Below are positions 42,282 through 43,818 of a DNA stretch of 43,818 nucleotides, piece after piece (the first letter of the stretch is position 1; each line of letters opens with the position of its first letter). Both the position numbers and the translations under genes were made by a program. Below the pieces are notes generated by a model. It had not been told where the DNA came from and made no database searches. It saw only the letters and a program-made list of their open reading frames with translations. The DNA comes from Mediterranea sp. (in: CFB group bacteria) (GTDB lineage Bacteria > Bacteroidota > Bacteroidia > Bacteroidales > Bacteroidaceae), in NCBI GenBank assembly GCA_031287715.1, contig JAITSN010000098.1, forward strand, positions 1-43,818, read 5' to 3'.

Positions 42282-42980
42282 ATGCATTTATTTTACGCAC
42301 CAGACATTAGCATCCACGCGGAACTCCCCGCCGACGAAGCGCAACATTGCATCCGCGTACTGCGGCTCTCGCCCGGCGACGAGATTGCACTGACGGATGG
42401 CAAGGGTTATTTTTACAAAGCGGAGATCATCGCTGTCGACGGCAAGCGGTGCACGGTTGCCGTGAGGAATACCATCTTCAACGAACCGCCGCGGCCATGT
42501 CGGCTGCATATAGCCCTGGCACCGACCAAGAACATGGAAAGGAACGAGTGGCTTGCCGAGAAAGCGACTGAGATCGGACTGGATGAACTGACGTTTCTGA
42601 ACTGCCGCTTTTCCGAACGGAAAGAGATAAAGACCGCACGGGTGGAGAAGATCCTCATCGCCGCTATAAAGCAGTCGTTTAACGCCCACCTGCCCAGGCT
42701 GAACGAAATGACGGACTTTGATACGTTCATCCGCAGAGACTTCCGGGGTCGGAAATTCATCGCCCACTGCCGCGGAGGAGAGATGTTCCCCCTGAAAGAT
42801 GTGGCGCCCGCAGACGAGGACGCTTTAATACTGATCGGCCCCGAAGGAGATTTCAGCGCGGAAGAAGTAGAAAAAGCCATAGCCAACGGCTTTATCCCCG
42901 TCATCTTAAGCAAATTCCGCCTGCGCACGGAAACAGCGGCCCTGGTTGCGTGCTGCATATTGAATCAGGCTAACCAATAA
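42282..42980 (+). CDS. rsmE: 16S rRNA m3U1498 methyltransferase
   Basis: The 232-residue SPOUT-class enzyme has an N-terminal PUA-like domain (DEAQHCIRVLRLSPGDEIALTDG) and a trefoil-knot domain with APTKNMERNEWLAEKATEIG. The C-terminal SAM-binding knot reads LIGPEGDFSAEEVE and RLRTETAAL. It methylates U1498 of 16S rRNA in E. coli. The length is typical. It lies 8 bp after the DUF151 gene and 17 bp before a lipoprotein gene. Confidence 0.95.
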   Translation: MHLFYAPDISIHAELPADEAQHCIRVLRLSPGDEIALTDGKGYFYKAEIIAVDGKRCTVAVRNTIFNEPPRPCRLHIALAPTKNMERNEWLAEKATEIGLDELTFLNCRFSERKEIKTARVEKILIAAIKQSFNAHLPRLNEMTDFDTFIRRDFRGRKFIAHCRGGEMFPLKDVAPADEDALILIGPEGDFSAEEVEKAIANGFIPVILSKFRLRTETAALVACCILNQANQ

Positions 42981-42997
42981 CCAAAGATAGAAGCATC

Positions 42998-43818
42998 ATG
43001 AAAAAAAGTCTGATCAACCGGCTGTTAGTGCCGGCCGCCATGGTAGTTCTCATGGCATCTTGTACGGGGAAACTGTCGGAATACACCAATGTTATCCCCG
43101 CCGACGCGTTGCTCGTTGTCGGCTTCCGCACCCAGTCGCTGATTGATAAGAGCGGCGTTAGCGACAACGACAAACAGAAGCTCATGGACGCGATCAAAAG
43201 CGGGCTGAACGCCTCCACGGCCCAACAGATAGAAAAGTTTATGAGGGACGGCTCTACGTTCGGCCTGTCGATGAAAGACCCTGTTTATCTCTTCGTTGAC
43301 GGACAACTTTCGTCGGCAGCGTTCGTTGTAAAGATGGATGACGTGGAGCGGTTCAGCAAGGCGCTGGAGGTCATGCTGCCCGAAATGTCCATCGGCCCTG
43401 TTGTTGAGGCGGACGGATACCGCCGGTTCACGTTCAAGGGCGGCATATGCGCGTTCAATGAATCGGTGCTGCTGATCACGGCAATACACGGCGACGACGA
43501 CAAGATCCTTTCCGCCCTGATGAAGCAAGTCAAAGGCGAAAGCATCGCCGTGAACGCTTACTTCAAGAACGTATCCGGCAAAAAAGGTGATATTATCTTC
43601 GTTGGCCAGCCGGATGCACTGCTCAACCAGATCCGCCGGGAAAATCCGCAGCTGGAGGGCATGGGGCTTGCAGGCCCCAGGAATAGCGCCATCATCGGAA
43701 GCCTTAGCTTCGAAAAAGGAAGGATAGCTCTTCAGATAGAAACCGCTTCGGAGGATAAGGAAGTCAGAGCGCAGCTCAAAAGGCAAAGCGAGACTTTCGG
43801 CGAGCTGAACGAAACATT
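42998..43818 (+). CDS. DUF4836-like lipoprotein (3' end beyond window)
   Basis: An open frame runs from ATG 42998 to the window edge, at least 273 residues. The start has a signal peptide and lipobox (VVLMASCTG, Cys about 22), then YTNVIPADALLVVGFRTQSLIDKSG, a pattern typical of Bacteroidota DUF4836 lipoproteins. The visible part has GLSMKDPVYLFV and alternating strands and helices like the family. Full members are about 500 residues, so roughly half is missing. Function unknown; envelope location is inferred. It lies 17 bp after rsmE and may be cotranscribed. Confidence 0.82.
   Translation, partial: MKKSLINRLLVPAAMVVLMASCTGKLSEYTNVIPADALLVVGFRTQSLIDKSGVSDNDKQKLMDAIKSGLNASTAQQIEKFMRDGSTFGLSMKDPVYLFVDGQLSSAAFVVKMDDVERFSKALEVMLPEMSIGPVVEADGYRRFTFKGGICAFNESVLLITAIHGDDDKILSALMKQVKGESIAVNAYFKNVSGKKGDIIFVGQPDALLNQIRRENPQLEGMGLAGPRNSAIIGSLSFEKGRIALQIETASEDKEVRAQLKRQSETFGELNET

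Overview
The window comes from a member of the Bacteroidales (phylum Bacteroidota). The signs are a SusC/SusD pair, a FimA/Mfa1-type fimbrillin, DUF1735, DUF4369 and DUF4836 lipoproteins, Bacteroidota-type AddA/AddB proteins, and promoters of the Bacteroidota form TTTG-N19-TAnnTTTG. Genus cannot be fixed from sequence alone; a Tannerellaceae/Porphyromonadaceae-like genome is my guess. Housekeeping genes are moderately GC-rich and intergenic spaces are AT-rich. No tRNA, rRNA, transposase or CRISPR array was seen.

Layout. (1) 114-968: helical protein of unknown function, the first of three paralogues (others at 18447 and 37493). (2) 1373-3339: overlapping epimerase and PAP2-type membrane enzyme, possibly sphingolipid or lipid head-group metabolism. 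(3) 3365-5872: AT-rich minus-strand stretch with a methyltransferase and a two-gene cassette (lipoprotein with a glycine-zipper tail, plus a small membrane protein) lying between two identical 58-bp terminator repeats. (4) 5898-11667: pnp, a thioredoxin-fold lipoprotein, then greA-HIT-queA behind a leader with an early terminator. (5) 11764-18323: tetR, a TolC/AcrA/AcrB-type efflux system and a small PII-like gene. (6) 18447-25413: second paralogue, then addB and addA on the minus strand. (7) 25615-25832: a 218-bp segment bounded by 26-bp perfect inverted repeats with a consensus promoter inside, best read as an invertible promoter, currently pointing at a fimbrillin/glycine-rich lipoprotein gene (25868). 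(8) 28038-37220: a five-gene glycan locus (SusC, SusD, pseudo-GH18 binding protein, DUF1735-LamG binding protein, GH18 endoglycosidase) with the order of high-mannose N-glycan loci. (9) 37231-38924: hairpin, large heptad-repeat array, third paralogue and 42-bp/84-bp tandem repeats. (10) 38925-43818: RlmI-like methyltransferase, nucleoside transporter, bifunctional-nuclease protein, rsmE and the start of a DUF4836 lipoprotein cut by the window edge.

The glycan locus would capture glycoprotein N-glycans at the surface: the GH18 enzyme releases the glycan, two lipoproteins and SusD bind it, and SusC imports it. The phase-variable adhesin candidate lies just upstream. Throughout the window, degenerate heptanucleotide repeats (ATTGACA and ATTTACC types) fill intergenic spaces and in places supply stop codons, C-terminal codons and even the start codon of queA.

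The most interesting signals are the invertible promoter, the repeat-flanked lipoprotein/membrane-protein cassette, the heptad family that edits gene ends, and the greA leader that resembles the E. coli GraL arrangement.
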